Below are positions 1-5,729 of a stretch of 9,691 nucleotides of DNA, piece after piece. Source of the stretch: Gammaproteobacteria bacterium (GTDB taxonomy: Bacteria; Pseudomonadota; Gammaproteobacteria; Steroidobacterales; Steroidobacteraceae); NCBI GenBank assembly GCA_003162555.1, contig PMNQ01000091.1:1-9691 (forward strand). The letters are read 5' to 3'. Below the pieces are notes generated by a model. That model was not told the origin of the DNA. It saw only the letters and a program-made list of their open reading frames with translations, and did no database searches. Position numbers and translations under genes: made by a program. Position 1 is the first letter of the stretch; the number at the start of each line of letters is the position of its first letter.

Positions 1-272
1 AAGTTGGTGGTGCCGTCGAGCGGGTCGATGATCCACACGCGCTGCGCGCTGAGCCGCGCGGCGCTGTCCTTTTCCTCTTCCGAGAGTATCGCGTCGTCCG
101 GACGGTGCGCGCGGAGCGCGCGCATGATGAACAGGTTGGCGAGCTCATCGCCAAGTTTCCCGAGCGGCTTGTCCGTCAGCAGGCCCGAATGGCGCAGATC
201 CATGAGCAACCGCCCGGCATGCTCGGCGATCTGCCCCGCGAGTTCGGTGTCGACCATGAAGGAGTCGTTCAT
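1..272 (-). CDS. cysQ: CysQ-like inositol-monophosphatase-family phosphatase (partial, 3' end missing)
   Basis: The first 90 codons of an inositol-monophosphatase-fold phosphatase; the rest lies beyond the left edge. Seen: an acidic SEEE motif around residue 64 and the family's metal-binding signature [11 protein letters not shown] at the cut end. These supply the carboxylates that hold two or three magnesium ions. By position, last in a cysH-cysD-cysNC series, its likely job is to hydrolyse 3'-phosphoadenosine 5'-phosphate (PAP) to AMP, removing the product of PAPS use. The ATG at 272 overlaps the cysNC stop as ATGA. No Shine-Dalgarno is visible, so translation is probably coupled; a second ATG five codons in (257) is possible. 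Oddity: as I remember the families, GTTN is more typical of SuhB-type inositol phosphatases, while E. coli CysQ has GTKEF. The CysQ name therefore rests largely on context. Confidence 0.72.
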   Translation of the reverse strand, partial: MNDSFMVDTELAGQIAEHAGRLLMDLRHSGLLTDKPLGKLGDELANLFIMRALRAHRPDDAILSEEEKDSAARLSAQRVWIIDPLDGTTN

Positions 273-2173
273 GAAATCAGAGCGCTGACGATCAGCTCGG
301 CCGCCTGCTCCGGCGTGAGCTTTGAAGTATCGATGCGGATCTCGGGCGCGGTCGGCGCCTCATACGGACTGTCGATGCCGGTGAAGTTCTTGAGCTGACC
401 GGCGCGCGCCTTCTTGTATAGCCCCTTGACGTCGCGCGCCTCGGCGGCAGCCAGCGTGGTGTCGATGTGAATCTCGAAGAATTCGCCCGGTGCGATCATC
501 TGCCGGACCATGGCGCGCTCGGCGCGGAACGGCGAGATGAAGGCCGTGATGACGATCAGGCCGGCGTCGGTCATCATCTTCGCCACTTCGCCGACGCGGC
601 GGATGTTCTCGACCCGATCGGCGTCCGAGAATCCCAGGTCGCGGTTGAGACCGTGGCGCACGTTGTCGCCGTCGAGCAGGAAGGTGTGGCGGTTCATGCG
701 CGCCAGCTGTTTCTCGACCAGGTTCGCGATCGTCGACTTGCCGGCGCCCGACAGACCCGTGAACCACAGCACCGCGGGTTTCTGGTTCTTGAGCTTTGCG
801 TGCAGTTCGCGCGTGACGTCGAGCTGCTGCCAGTGGATGTTGCCGGCGCGCCTGAGCGCGAAGTGCAGGAGCCCCGCCGCGACCGTGGCGTTGCTGAGCT
901 TGTCGATCAAAATGAAACCGCCCAGGTCACGGCTTAGTTCATAGGGCTCGAACACCAGCGGCTGGTCGGTGGAGATATTGGCGACGCCAATCGCGTTGAG
1001 CTCGAGTGTGCGCGCCGCCAGATGCTCGAGCGTGTTGACGTTGACCTGGTACTTCGGCGCCTGCACCTGCGCCGTGACGGTCTGCGTGCCGAGCTTGAGC
1101 CAGTAGGTGCGGCCGGGCAGCATTTCCTCATCGGCCATCCATACGACGGTCGCCTCGAACTGGTCGGCGGATTCCGGCGGATCGGCGGCGGCAGAGATCA
1201 CGCAGCCGCGCGAGCAATCGACGTCGGTCGTGAAACACAGCGTGACCGATTGCCCGGCGACCGCCTCGGCGGGCTCGCCGTCCATGGTGACAATGCGGCT
1301 GATGGTCGTGGTGGTGCCGGCGGGCAGCACGCGTACCGCATCGCCCGGATGTATGCGTCCGGCGGCGATCAGACCCGCGTAGCCGCGAAACTGCTGGTTC
1401 GGCCGGTTCACCCACTGGACGGCCATGCGGAACGGGCGCGCCTGGTCGGCGTCGGTCGCCAGTGGCACGGTTTCCAGATGCTCGATCAGCGTCGGCCCGC
1501 GATACCACGGCGTGCGCTCCGAGCGGCTGGTGATGTTGTCGCCCTGCAATCCGGAAATCGGGATCGCGGTGAATTCGCCGATGCCGATGCGATCCGCGAA
1601 TTCGCGGTACTCACCGACGATGGCGTTGAATCGGGCCTCGTCGTAGTTGACCAGATCGAGCTTGTTGACCGCGAGCACGATGTTGCGGATGCCGAGCAGG
1701 TGCACGAGATAACTGTGGCGGCGCGTCTGCGTCAGCACGCCGAGCCGCGCGTCCACCAGGATGACCGCCAGCTCGGCGGTCGATGCGCCCGTGACCATGT
1801 TGCGCGTGTACTGCTCGTGCCCGGGCGTATCGGCGACGATGAACTTGCGCTTCTCGGTGGCGAAGAACCGGTAGGCGACATCGATCGTGATGCCCTGCTC
1901 GCGTTCGGCCGCGAGTCCGTCGACCAGCAGCGCGAAGTCGAGATTCTTGCCCTGCGTGCCGATGCGGGCGCTATCGGCCTCGAGCGCGGCGAGCTGATCC
2001 TCGAAGATCATCTTCGAGTCGTACAGCAACCGGCCGATCAGCGTGGATTTGCCGTCATCGACGCTGCCGCAGGTGATGAAGCGCAGCAGCGACTTGTGCT
2101 GGTGCGCCTCGAGATAGGCGTCGATGTCCGAAGCCGCAAGCGCGGAGGCCTGGTAGGAACCGGGCGGGCTCAA
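269..2173 (-). CDS. cysNC: Bifunctional sulfate adenylyltransferase subunit 1 / adenylylsulfate kinase (CysN-CysC fusion)
   Basis: 634 residues, a fusion of the ATP sulfurylase GTPase subunit (CysN) with APS kinase (CysC). The N-terminal part is an EF-Tu-like GTPase: P-loop GSVDDGKS at 36-43, GIT at 94-96, DTPGH at 115-119, NKLD at 170-173, then beta-barrel domains. From about residue 450 comes the kinase, with P-loop GLSGAGKS at 473-480, the [15 protein letters not shown] motif, ISPFRAER and the [20 protein letters not shown] segment. CysN, with CysD, couples GTP hydrolysis to making APS from sulfate and ATP in the cytoplasm; CysC phosphorylates APS to PAPS. The start is TTG at 2173: it has AGGAGG seven bases upstream, overlaps the cysD stop as TTGA, and the next in-frame ATG (residue 55) would lose the P-loop. 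The stop overlaps the cysQ-like start. All visible key motifs are intact in both halves. This is the same layout as NodQ and the fused CysNC of Pseudomonas. Confidence 0.96.
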   Translation of the reverse strand: MSPPGSYQASALAASDIDAYLEAHQHKSLLRFITCGSVDDGKSTLIGRLLYDSKMIFEDQLAALEADSARIGTQGKNLDFALLVDGLAAEREQGITIDVAYRFFATEKRKFIVADTPGHEQYTRNMVTGASTAELAVILVDARLGVLTQTRRHSYLVHLLGIRNIVLAVNKLDLVNYDEARFNAIVGEYREFADRIGIGEFTAIPISGLQGDNITSRSERTPWYRGPTLIEHLETVPLATDADQARPFRMAVQWVNRPNQQFRGYAGLIAAGRIHPGDAVRVLPAGTTTTISRIVTMDGEPAEAVAGQSVTLCFTTDVDCSRGCVISAAADPPESADQFEATVVWMADEEMLPGRTYWLKLGTQTVTAQVQAPKYQVNVNTLEHLAARTLELNAIGVANISTDQPLVFEPYELSRDLGGFILIDKLSNATVAAGLLHFALRRAGNIHWQQLDVTRELHAKLKNQKPAVLWFTGLSGAGKSTIANLVEKQLARMNRHTFLLDGDNVRHGLNRDLGFSDADRVENIRRVGEVAKMMTDAGLIVITAFISPFRAERAMVRQMIAPGEFFEIHIDTTLAAAEARDVKGLYKKARAGQLKNFTGIDSPYEAPTAPEIRIDTSKLTPEQAAELIVSALIS

Positions 2174-3066
2174 AAGTAGCCCTCCTGCTTTTTCTTTTCC
2201 ATGCTGGCGGGCTGGTCGCGGTCGATCGCGCGCCCCTGGCGCTCCGAGGTCGTCGTCAGCAGCATCTCGCGGATGATCTCGGGGACCGTTGTCGCCGTGC
2301 TCTCGACCGCCCCGGTGAGCGGATAGCAGCCCAGCGTGCGGAAGCGGATTGAGCGCAGCTCCGGAGTTTCGCCGGCCTTGAGCGGAAAGCGTTCGTCATC
2401 GACCATCAGCAGCAGGCCGTCGCGCCTCACCGTCGGGCGTGGCGCGGCCATGTACAGCGGCACGATCGGAATTTTCTCAAGATGGATGTACTGCCAGACA
2501 TCCAGCTCGGTCCAGTTCGAGAGCGGAAACACGCGGATGCTCTCGCCGCGCGCCTTGCGCGCGTTATAGATGCGCCACAGTTCAGGCCGCTGGCGCTTGG
2601 GATCCCAGCGGTGGTTGGCGGCGCGAAAACTGAAGATGCGCTCCTTCGCGCGGCTGGCTTCCTCATCGCGCCGCGCGCCGCCGAAAGCGGCATCGAAGCC
2701 GTACTGGTCGAGCGCCTGCTTCAGCCCTTCAGTCTTCCACAGATCGGTGTGCAGTGAACCGTGGTCAAAGGGATTGATGCCACGCCGCTTGGCGTCCGGA
2801 TTCTGGTAGACCAGTAGCTGGATGCCGGGGAGCGCAGCGACCTGGTCGCGCAGCGCGTACATGTCGCGGAATTTCCAGGTGGTGTCGACGTGCAGCAGTG
2901 GAAACGGTAGCGGCGCAGGATAAAAGGCCTTGCGGGCCAGCTGCAGCATCACGGCCGAATCCTTGCCGATCGAATACAGCAGCACCGGTTTGCTCGTTTC
3001 GGCGACCACCTCGCGAAAGATATGAATGCTTTCGGCTTCGAGTCTTTGCAGGTGCGTGAGTGACAT
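2170..3066 (-). CDS. cysD: Sulfate adenylyltransferase subunit 2 (CysD)
   Basis: 298 residues, close to the roughly 300 usual for CysD. This is the catalytic subunit of ATP sulfurylase and works with CysN: sulfate plus ATP gives APS and pyrophosphate. It is a PP-loop (N-type ATP pyrophosphatase) protein. The pyrophosphate-binding loop YSIGKDS is at residues 31-37, followed by [12 protein letters not shown], the [16 protein letters not shown] segment, [11 protein letters not shown] and the C-terminal KKKQEGYF. The reading frame stays open upstream into cysH (to 3330). I place the start at the ATG at 3066, because the protein then begins [14 protein letters not shown] as in known CysD proteins and the ATG overlaps the cysH stop by one base (TAATG). 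There is no clear Shine-Dalgarno, consistent with termination-reinitiation after cysH. The stop TGA overlaps the TTG of cysNC. Nothing unusual in the protein. Confidence 0.97.
   Translation of the reverse strand: MSLTHLQRLEAESIHIFREVVAETSKPVLLYSIGKDSAVMLQLARKAFYPAPLPFPLLHVDTTWKFRDMYALRDQVAALPGIQLLVYQNPDAKRRGINPFDHGSLHTDLWKTEGLKQALDQYGFDAAFGGARRDEEASRAKERIFSFRAANHRWDPKRQRPELWRIYNARKARGESIRVFPLSNWTELDVWQYIHLEKIPIVPLYMAAPRPTVRRDGLLLMVDDERFPLKAGETPELRSIRFRTLGCYPLTGAVESTATTVPEIIREMLLTTTSERQGRAIDRDQPASMEKKKQEGYF
2181..2186 (-). promoter_or_regulatory. Strong Shine-Dalgarno fixing the TTG start of cysNC
   Basis: On the minus strand the last codons of cysD contain AGGAGG, followed by seven bases and then TTG at 2173-2171. 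Match and spacing are ideal. It decides an otherwise doubtful non-ATG start, since no ATG occurs before the GTPase P-loop. Confidence 0.85.
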
Positions 3067-3803
3067 TACAAATCGCTGATGGAACCCGGCAATTGTCGTG
3101 GTTGCAGTCCGCACTCGCGCGACTCGGGATCTTCCCACCACCAGCGGCCGGCCCGGCTGTCCTGGCCGGGTTGGACCGCGCGGGTGCAGGGCGCGCAGCC
3201 GATGCTGGGGTAACCCGCATCGTGCAGCGGATTGTAGGGTAATTTTTCCTGCCGGATGTAGTTCCAGATTTCCGCATGGCTCCAGTCGAGCAGCGGATTC
3301 ACTTTCTGCAGCCGGTAGCGCCCGTCCCACTCCAGCGCCTTCACTTCGGCGCGCTCGGCCGACTGCTCGTGGCGCACGCCGGTGACCCAGGCGTTGTAGC
3401 CGACGATGGCGCGCTGGAAGGGCTCGACCTTGCGGATGTGACAGCAGGCCTGGCGCTGCGCCAGTCCCTGGTAGAACCCGTTGATGCCGTGGTCCGCCAC
3501 GTAGTTCTGCACCCGCTGCGCTTCGGGAAACACCACGCGGATCCGCCGCTGATAGCGCCGCTCGATGCGCGCGAGCAGCTCGAGCGTGGATTCGGGGAGC
3601 CGTCCGGTATCGACCGTGAACACATCGATCTGCGGCGCGTGCGTGAAAATCAGGTCCGTCAGCACCGCCGCCTCTGACCCTAAACTGGTGGCGTAGACGA
3701 CCCGGCCGAACTGGCGCACCGCGTCCTGCAGCAGCTGGATGGAATCAGCCACTTTCCCGTCCAGATCCGGGGTAACAGCGGGGGTTGCGGTGACAATTTG
3801 CAT
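3066..3803 (-). CDS. cysH: Adenylylsulfate (APS) reductase, [4Fe-4S] type (CysH)
   Basis: 245 residues. It reduces activated sulfate to sulfite with thioredoxin as electron donor. Seen: the PP-loop-like SLGSE at 40-44, a VDTGRLPE motif at 64-71, paired cysteines at 120-121 (CCHIRK), CxxC at 203-206 (GCAPC), and a near-C-terminal ECGLQ at 230-234 whose Cys231 would be the thiosulfonate-forming nucleophile. The CC-X81-CxxC pattern is the known signature of the iron-sulfur class. That class uses APS, whereas the E. coli PAPS reductase lacks these cysteines. Oddity: the usual ECGLH ends here in Gln. The frame is open upstream to 4325, but that extension runs through the GFA gene in another frame. 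The ATG at 3803 gives normal length. First gene of the cys cluster; its stop overlaps cysD by one base. Its start codon ends an inverted repeat (3801-3844), suggesting control there. Confidence 0.94.
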   Translation of the reverse strand: MQIVTATPAVTPDLDGKVADSIQLLQDAVRQFGRVVYATSLGSEAAVLTDLIFTHAPQIDVFTVDTGRLPESTLELLARIERRYQRRIRVVFPEAQRVQNYVADHGINGFYQGLAQRQACCHIRKVEPFQRAIVGYNAWVTGVRHEQSAERAEVKALEWDGRYRLQKVNPLLDWSHAEIWNYIRQEKLPYNPLHDAGYPSIGCAPCTRAVQPGQDSRAGRWWWEDPESRECGLQPRQLPGSISDL

Positions 3804-3824
3804 ACCGGCATTGTGTCCCGAAGA

Positions 3825-3833
3825 CCTATAACA
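3825..3833 (-). promoter_or_regulatory. Possible extended -10 promoter element for the cys operon
   Basis: On the minus strand the sequence reads TGTTATAGG, which resembles an extended -10 (TGnTATAAT) with four of six -10 bases matching. No good -35 hexamer lies 16-18 bases upstream. Transcription from here would begin roughly 15 bases before the cysH ATG. The element is partly covered by the near-palindrome at 3828-3843, as expected of a regulated promoter. This is a weak, position-supported call. Confidence 0.35.
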
Positions 3834-3843
3834 ATGTTGGTAT
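3828..3843. promoter_or_regulatory. 16-bp near-palindrome, candidate operator upstream of cysH
   Basis: ATAACAATGTTGGTAT matches its own reverse complement at six of eight pairs, giving the pattern ATAnCAAnnTTGnTAT. It lies about 25-40 bases before the cysH ATG and overlaps the possible -10. A sulfur-responsive regulator is a natural candidate. The even-length symmetry does not fit the T-N11-A pattern of LysR-type sites such as CysB's, so I do not name the regulator. Confidence 0.4.
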
Positions 3844-3850
3844 GAGATTT

Positions 3851-3872
3851 GGGCCGCGGCCCTGCCGGCAGG
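3851..3872. repeat. Two overlapping perfect 12-bp GC palindromes
   Basis: GGGCCGCGGCCC (3851-3862) and CCTGCCGGCAGG (3861-3872) are each perfectly self-complementary and share two bases. They fill the space just after the GFA-family stop codon. No U-rich run follows on either strand, so this is not a standard intrinsic terminator. It could slow polymerase, end the upstream RNA with help, or protect an RNA end. Confidence 0.5.
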
Positions 3873-3876
3873 CGAA

Positions 3877-4278
3877 TCAGTCCATGTGCTCCATGGGGCA
3901 GTCGGCGATGTGCATCGTCCACGGGTGGCGCCTGGTTTCATACACGGAATGGGCCGGGGCGGGGTAATTCGGATCGGCGAACATGCCGAGCGCGACGTAG
4001 ATGAATCCGGGATAGCCGCCCGGCTCCCAATACACCGTCGAGCCGCACTCCGGACAGAAATGAAAGCGGGTGTTGTTGCCGCTGTCGGATTGGCGCGTGT
4101 ACGTGGTGCTGCGCCCTTCGATCTGCACTTGCTCGCGCTGGAAGCGCGACTGCGCGCCGAACGGTGCGCCGGTGCGGCGCTGACAGGCGAGGCAATGACA
4201 GATCGAAATTCGTCCGGCCGTGCCGCTGCAGATGGCGCGCAGCTGGCCGCAGCTGCAGGCCGCGGTTCTGGTGTGCAT
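3877..4278 (-). CDS. GFA-family (DUF636) zinc-binding protein
   Basis: 133 residues, typical of single-domain proteins of the GFA (glutathione-dependent formaldehyde-activating enzyme-like, DUF636/CENP-V) family. Seen: seven cysteines in the family pattern, CSCG at 8-11, CHCLAC at 27-32 and CPEC at 75-78. Together these bind one structural and one catalytic-type zinc in known members. The family is named after Gfa, reported to aid S-hydroxymethylglutathione formation, but most members have no proven reaction and I do not assign one. Start at 4278: GGAGG lies eight bases upstream, and the next possible ATG in frame is far inside. The frame is open well upstream (to 4839) only because it runs antisense through the MaoC-like gene. 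It lies 73 bases before cysH on the same strand, so read-through into the cys operon is possible, and it is divergent from the MaoC-like gene. Confidence 0.88.
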   Translation of the reverse strand: MHTRTAACSCGQLRAICSGTAGRISICHCLACQRRTGAPFGAQSRFQREQVQIEGRSTTYTRQSDSGNNTRFHFCPECGSTVYWEPGGYPGFIYVALGMFADPNYPAPAHSVYETRRHPWTMHIADCPMEHMD

Positions 4279-4286
4279 GGGATTCG

Positions 4287-4291
4287 CCTCC
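4287..4291 (-). promoter_or_regulatory. Shine-Dalgarno of the GFA-family gene
   Basis: Minus-strand GGAGG, eight bases before the ATG at 4278-4276. It confirms the short start over the long open frame upstream. Confidence 0.8.
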
Positions 4292-4314
4292 GGTGTGCAG
4301 TGCGATGATAGCGT

Positions 4315-4331
4315 CCCGGCCGCATGCCGGG
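4315..4331. repeat. Short perfect inverted repeat in the divergent intergenic region
   Basis: CCCGGC at 4315-4320 and GCCGGG at 4326-4331 form a perfect 6-base inverted repeat around five bases, midway between the divergent starts at 4278 and 4375. A TATCAT-like -10 (minus strand, 4305-4310) lies next to it, but no matching -35 is visible. It could be an operator or a leader hairpin. In DNA this GC-rich it could also be chance. Confidence 0.3.
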
Positions 4332-4360
4332 GCGTGTAGTAACATGCGCCCGATCTCGAC

Positions 4361-4365
4361 AGGAG
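4361..4365 (+). promoter_or_regulatory. Shine-Dalgarno supporting the GTG start of the MaoC-like gene
   Basis: AGGAG followed by nine bases and GTG at 4375. It favours this start over the in-frame ATG at 4324, which would add 17 residues unlike the family and has no comparable upstream motif. Confidence 0.7.
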
Positions 4366-4374
4366 CTTCTCGCC

Positions 4375-4833
4375 GTGGCCGGACTGTATTTCGAGGAATT
4401 TCGCGTCGGTCAGCTGTTTCATCACGCCGTGCGGCGCACCGTGACCGAGACCGACAACCTGATTTTCTCGGCGCTGACGCACAACCCGGCGGCGCTCCAT
4501 CTCGACGCCGAATACTGCCGCACGCAATCGGAATTCGGGCAGCGCATCGTCAACAGCGTATTCACGCTCGGCCTGATGGTCGGCGTTTCGGTCGGCGACA
4601 CGACGCTCGGCACGACGGTGGCGAACCTGGGCTGGGACGAAGTGCGCTTCCCCAAACCGCTGTTCCTCGGCGACACCGTGAACTGCGAAACCGAAGTGCT
4701 GGAGTTGCGCGACAGCGCCTCGCGTCCGAAAAACGGCATCGTCATCTTCGCGCATCGCGCCTTCAACCAACATGGCGTGCTGGTGGCAAGCTGCAAGCGC
4801 ACGGCACTGATGCTGCGGAAACCGCAGGCGTGA
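4375..4833 (+). CDS. MaoC-like hot-dog-fold dehydratase/hydratase family protein
   Basis: 152 residues, the usual size of a single hot-dog domain. MaoC-family enzymes hydrate or dehydrate acyl-CoA thioesters. The sequence (LYFEEFRVGQ start, TETDN, LTHNPAALHLDAEY, RIVNSVFTLGLMVG, GTTVANLGWDEVRFPKPLFLGDT, SRPKNGIVIF) matches the branch usually found next to CitE-like lyases, such as the Mycobacterium tuberculosis Rv2499c-Rv2498c pair as I recall it. Oddity: R-specific enoyl-CoA hydratases use an Asp-His dyad spaced as in DFNPLH. Aligning on LHLD puts Asn37 where the Asp should be and keeps His42, which may mean a different chemistry. Start GTG at 4375 (see its ribosome site). Its TGA overlaps the next gene's GTG (GTGA), so the two are surely coupled. 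Substrate unknown; an unsaturated or branched C4-C5 CoA ester is a guess. Confidence 0.88.
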   Translation: MAGLYFEEFRVGQLFHHAVRRTVTETDNLIFSALTHNPAALHLDAEYCRTQSEFGQRIVNSVFTLGLMVGVSVGDTTLGTTVANLGWDEVRFPKPLFLGDTVNCETEVLELRDSASRPKNGIVIFAHRAFNQHGVLVASCKRTALMLRKPQA

Positions 4834-5723
4834 GGGCACGCTCCTGGCTGTTCGTCCCGGGCGACAGCGACCGGAAACTGGCCAGGGTGGAGCAATGCGG
4901 GGCGGACGTGGTCATCCTCGATCTCGAGGATTCCGTGGCGCCCGAACAAAAGGCCGCGGCGCGCGGCCGGGTGCAGGAATTCCTGCGCGCGTACGCCGCG
5001 CGCCAGATAACGAACCCGGCGCCGCAGTTGTGGGTGCGCATCAATCCGCTCGATTCTGCGCTTGCGCATGACGATCTCGCCGCCGTCGTGCCCGCTGGCG
5101 CCGCCGGCATCGTGCAGCCGAAAACCCGTTCACCGGCGGACGTAATCGCGTTGGGACATCGGCTCGATGAACTCGAACATGGGCACGGCCTGCGTCCGCG
5201 CGCAATCCGCATCCTGCCGATCGCGACCGAAACGCCTGCGGCCCTGTTTGCGATGGGCGGCTACGCGCAAGTGGGTGCGCGGCTCGCGGGCCTGACCTGG
5301 GGTGCTGAAGACCTGAGTGCCGCGATTGGCGCCACCGCCAGCCGCGAAGCGGATGGTGCGTGGACCGGGCCGTTCGAATTCGTGCGTACGCTGTGCCTGT
5401 TTGGCGCCGCCGCCGCCGGTGTGGCTGCGATCGATACGCTCCATGCCGACTACCGCGATGCGGACGGACTGCGCGCGAGTTGTGCCTCTGCGCGGCGCGA
5501 TGGCTTCACCGGGAAGCTGGCCATACATCCGGATCAGGTCGCACCCATCAACGAGTGTTTCCTGCCAACGGCCGCGGAACTGGCGCAGGCGCAGCGCATC
5601 GTCGAACTGTTTGCCGCAAATCCGGGCGCCGCGGCACTGTCGCTCGACGGACGGATGGTGGACATCCCGCACCTGCGGCTGGCGGAGAAAACGCTGGCGC
5701 GCGCGCCCTTGGCGACACCCTGA
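4830..5723 (+). CDS. CitE-like CoA-ester lyase (HpcH/HpaI aldolase/citrate lyase family)
   Basis: 297 residues, a TIM-barrel protein of the CitE/malyl-CoA lyase group. Members cleave or form 3-hydroxyacyl-CoA esters such as malyl-CoA or citramalyl-CoA; some are thioesterases. Seen: SWLFVPGDSDRK at 5-16, the VILDLEDSV strand at 28-36, VRIN with Arg70 (CoA ester binding), QPK at 96-98, the likely magnesium ligands Glu134 (ATETP) and Asp161 (WGAED), and KLAIHPDQ at 229-236. All expected active-site residues are present. No citrate lyase alpha or gamma subunit lies nearby, so it is a stand-alone enzyme rather than part of citrate lyase. The start is GTG at 4830, four bases overlapping the MaoC-like stop. 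The same frame stays open upstream to 4164 but only as a shadow of the MaoC-like gene. Relatives include human CLYBL and M. tuberculosis Rv2498c. The exact substrate cannot be read from the sequence. Confidence 0.9.
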   Translation: MRARSWLFVPGDSDRKLARVEQCGADVVILDLEDSVAPEQKAAARGRVQEFLRAYAARQITNPAPQLWVRINPLDSALAHDDLAAVVPAGAAGIVQPKTRSPADVIALGHRLDELEHGHGLRPRAIRILPIATETPAALFAMGGYAQVGARLAGLTWGAEDLSAAIGATASREADGAWTGPFEFVRTLCLFGAAAAGVAAIDTLHADYRDADGLRASCASARRDGFTGKLAIHPDQVAPINECFLPTAAELAQAQRIVELFAANPGAAALSLDGRMVDIPHLRLAEKTLARAPLATP

Positions 5724-5729
5724 AATAGC

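Larger units (their letters stand above)
3801..3844. repeat. Imperfect inverted repeat ending on the cysH start codon
   Basis: Arms 3801-3814 (CATACCGGCATTGT) and 3831-3844 (ACAATGTTGGTATG) are reverse complements at 12 of 14 positions, with a central two-base mismatch and a 16-base spacer. On the cysH strand the right-hand 3' end of the repeat is the cysH ATG itself (3803-3801). If transcribed in full, the RNA could fold into a two-part stem (6 + 6 pairs) burying the start codon, with a cUUCGg tetraloop possible in the spacer. Alternatively the two arms are a pair of binding sites for a DNA-binding regulator. Which of the two applies depends on where transcription starts. Confidence 0.6.

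Noticed and set aside
1022..2179. Long plus-strand open frame (385 codons) antisense to cysNC
   Set aside because: It lies wholly opposite a protein with intact CysN motifs, its product shows no recognisable domain, and long antisense frames are expected at this GC content.
3067..3330. N-terminal extension of CysD
   Set aside because: The added 88 residues come from cysH read in another frame; family length and the TAATG junction fix the start at 3066.
3801..3872. Intrinsic terminator between the GFA gene and cysH
   Set aside because: Hairpins are possible but no U-run follows on the transcribed strand.
3804..4325. N-terminal extension of CysH
   Set aside because: It runs through the GFA gene in a different frame and has low-complexity Ala/Arg/Ser content; CysH is full length from 3803.
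4164..4829. N-terminal extension of the CitE-like lyase
   Set aside because: It overlaps the MaoC-like gene in another frame; the lyase begins naturally at the GTG at 4830.
4279..4839. N-terminal extension of the GFA protein
   Set aside because: It is antisense to the MaoC-like gene, and the ATG at 4278 has a good Shine-Dalgarno.
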